DNA of 27,639 bases from Nemertoderma westbladi. Its lineage: Eukaryota > Xenacoelomorpha > Nemertodermatida > Nemertodermatidae. Position 1 is the stretch's first letter; each line of letters opens with the position of its first letter. Below the pieces are notes generated by a model that saw only the letters and a list, made by a program, of their open reading frames with translations, did no database searches and was not told the origin of the DNA. Both the position numbers and the translations under genes were made by a program. Location of the stretch: NCBI GenBank assembly GCA_032718475.1, contig JAUCBJ010000383.1, positions 1 to 27,639 on the forward strand, in the 5' to 3' direction. Below, piece after piece: positions 27,226 through 27,639 of the stretch.

Positions 27226-27639
27226 TTTGATTGACAGTGTAAGAGTGCCGGTAATAACTGTACTAAGCTAAGTTTCAAAGACTGCTTGAGCCTGAGTGCT
27301 GAATGTCTGCCTGACTACTTAGCTAGGAGGACTGGAGGAGTTAATAAAATAAGATAATTATTATTTTCCGAAGTTAATTAATTATTTATTTAAGTTACCA
27401 GTGCGCCTGCACAATTTATTATTTTCTTCACCTTTCAGTTACCAAACAGTACTGCGTAATTAATTATTATCTTTAAGATGATAAAGTATTTTCTTCTTAC
27501 CAGTAAGTTGATAAATTATTATATTTATTATGACAGTCACAGTAGGCCCTACAGTAATTATTATTTTCTTACTGGTAAGTTAATCAATTATTTTCTTAGG
27601 ATATTAATTATTTCAATACACAGTAGCGTAGGCCTACGA
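27226..27639. other. AT-rich non-coding stretch
   Basis: Repeated ATTAATTATT runs, and TTACCAGTAAGTT (about 27498) with TTACTGGTAAGTT (about 27570) in tandem. No gene seen. Confidence 0.4.

Overview
The window looks like a repeat-dense stretch of an animal genome, probably a marine invertebrate. It holds a Penelope-like element (PLE), a BEL/Pao LTR-retrotransposon fragment, an RTE-type LINE remnant, a terminal-inverted-repeat (TIR) element and several minisatellites. No host gene, rRNA or tRNA could be supported. The short palindromes AGGCCT and ACCGGT are unusually common in the non-coding parts, but the lineage cannot be fixed from sequence alone.

Layout. 1-6661: an apparently intact, young PLE. 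A 1116-codon RT/GIY-YIG gene (1621-4971) lies between two almost identical 1.65 kb pseudo-LTRs (pLTRs). Each pLTR is built from about nine 127-bp tandem repeats, then three 50-bp repeats, then a single-copy leader. The leader ends in what I read as a type I hammerhead ribozyme, 38 nt before the ATG. Corresponding positions in the two pLTRs are exactly 5009 bp apart. 6662-9401 (minus): a BEL/Pao Gag plus the first residues of the protease, cut by the PLE at the protease active site. 9405-9880: a GC-rich block flanked by an 8-bp direct repeat. 9881-10518: a possible upstream BEL piece and AGGCCTA-rich DNA. 10519-12243: an element with 27-bp TIRs and TA flanks; inside it are tandem repeats carrying seven CTCF-like motifs. 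12244-15336: non-coding, with two minisatellites (17-20 bp, and 25 bp with a hairpin in each unit).

15337-22271: the largest structure. A minisatellite with a 10/20-bp unit runs for 5.1 kb in one orientation. After a 340-bp spacer it continues for 1.5 kb in the opposite orientation, giving a giant inverted repeat. The left arm also contains a 2.2-2.3 kb higher-order duplication. A small inverted copy of the array's outer edge recurs at 25671-25745, so about 10.4 kb is bracketed by inverted edges. 22923-25170: a dead RTE-type LINE with a complete endonuclease, a reverse transcriptase broken by two internal deletions, and frameshifts. 25171-27639: non-coding, with a possible SINE or LINE 3' end at 26987-27225.

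The genes do not form a host pathway; each belongs to a separate mobile element. The most notable unit is the PLE, where ribozyme, tandem-repeat promoter region and coding region appear to work together. Cleavage at the two ribozymes would release a 5009-nt monomer whose first AUG is the RT start.
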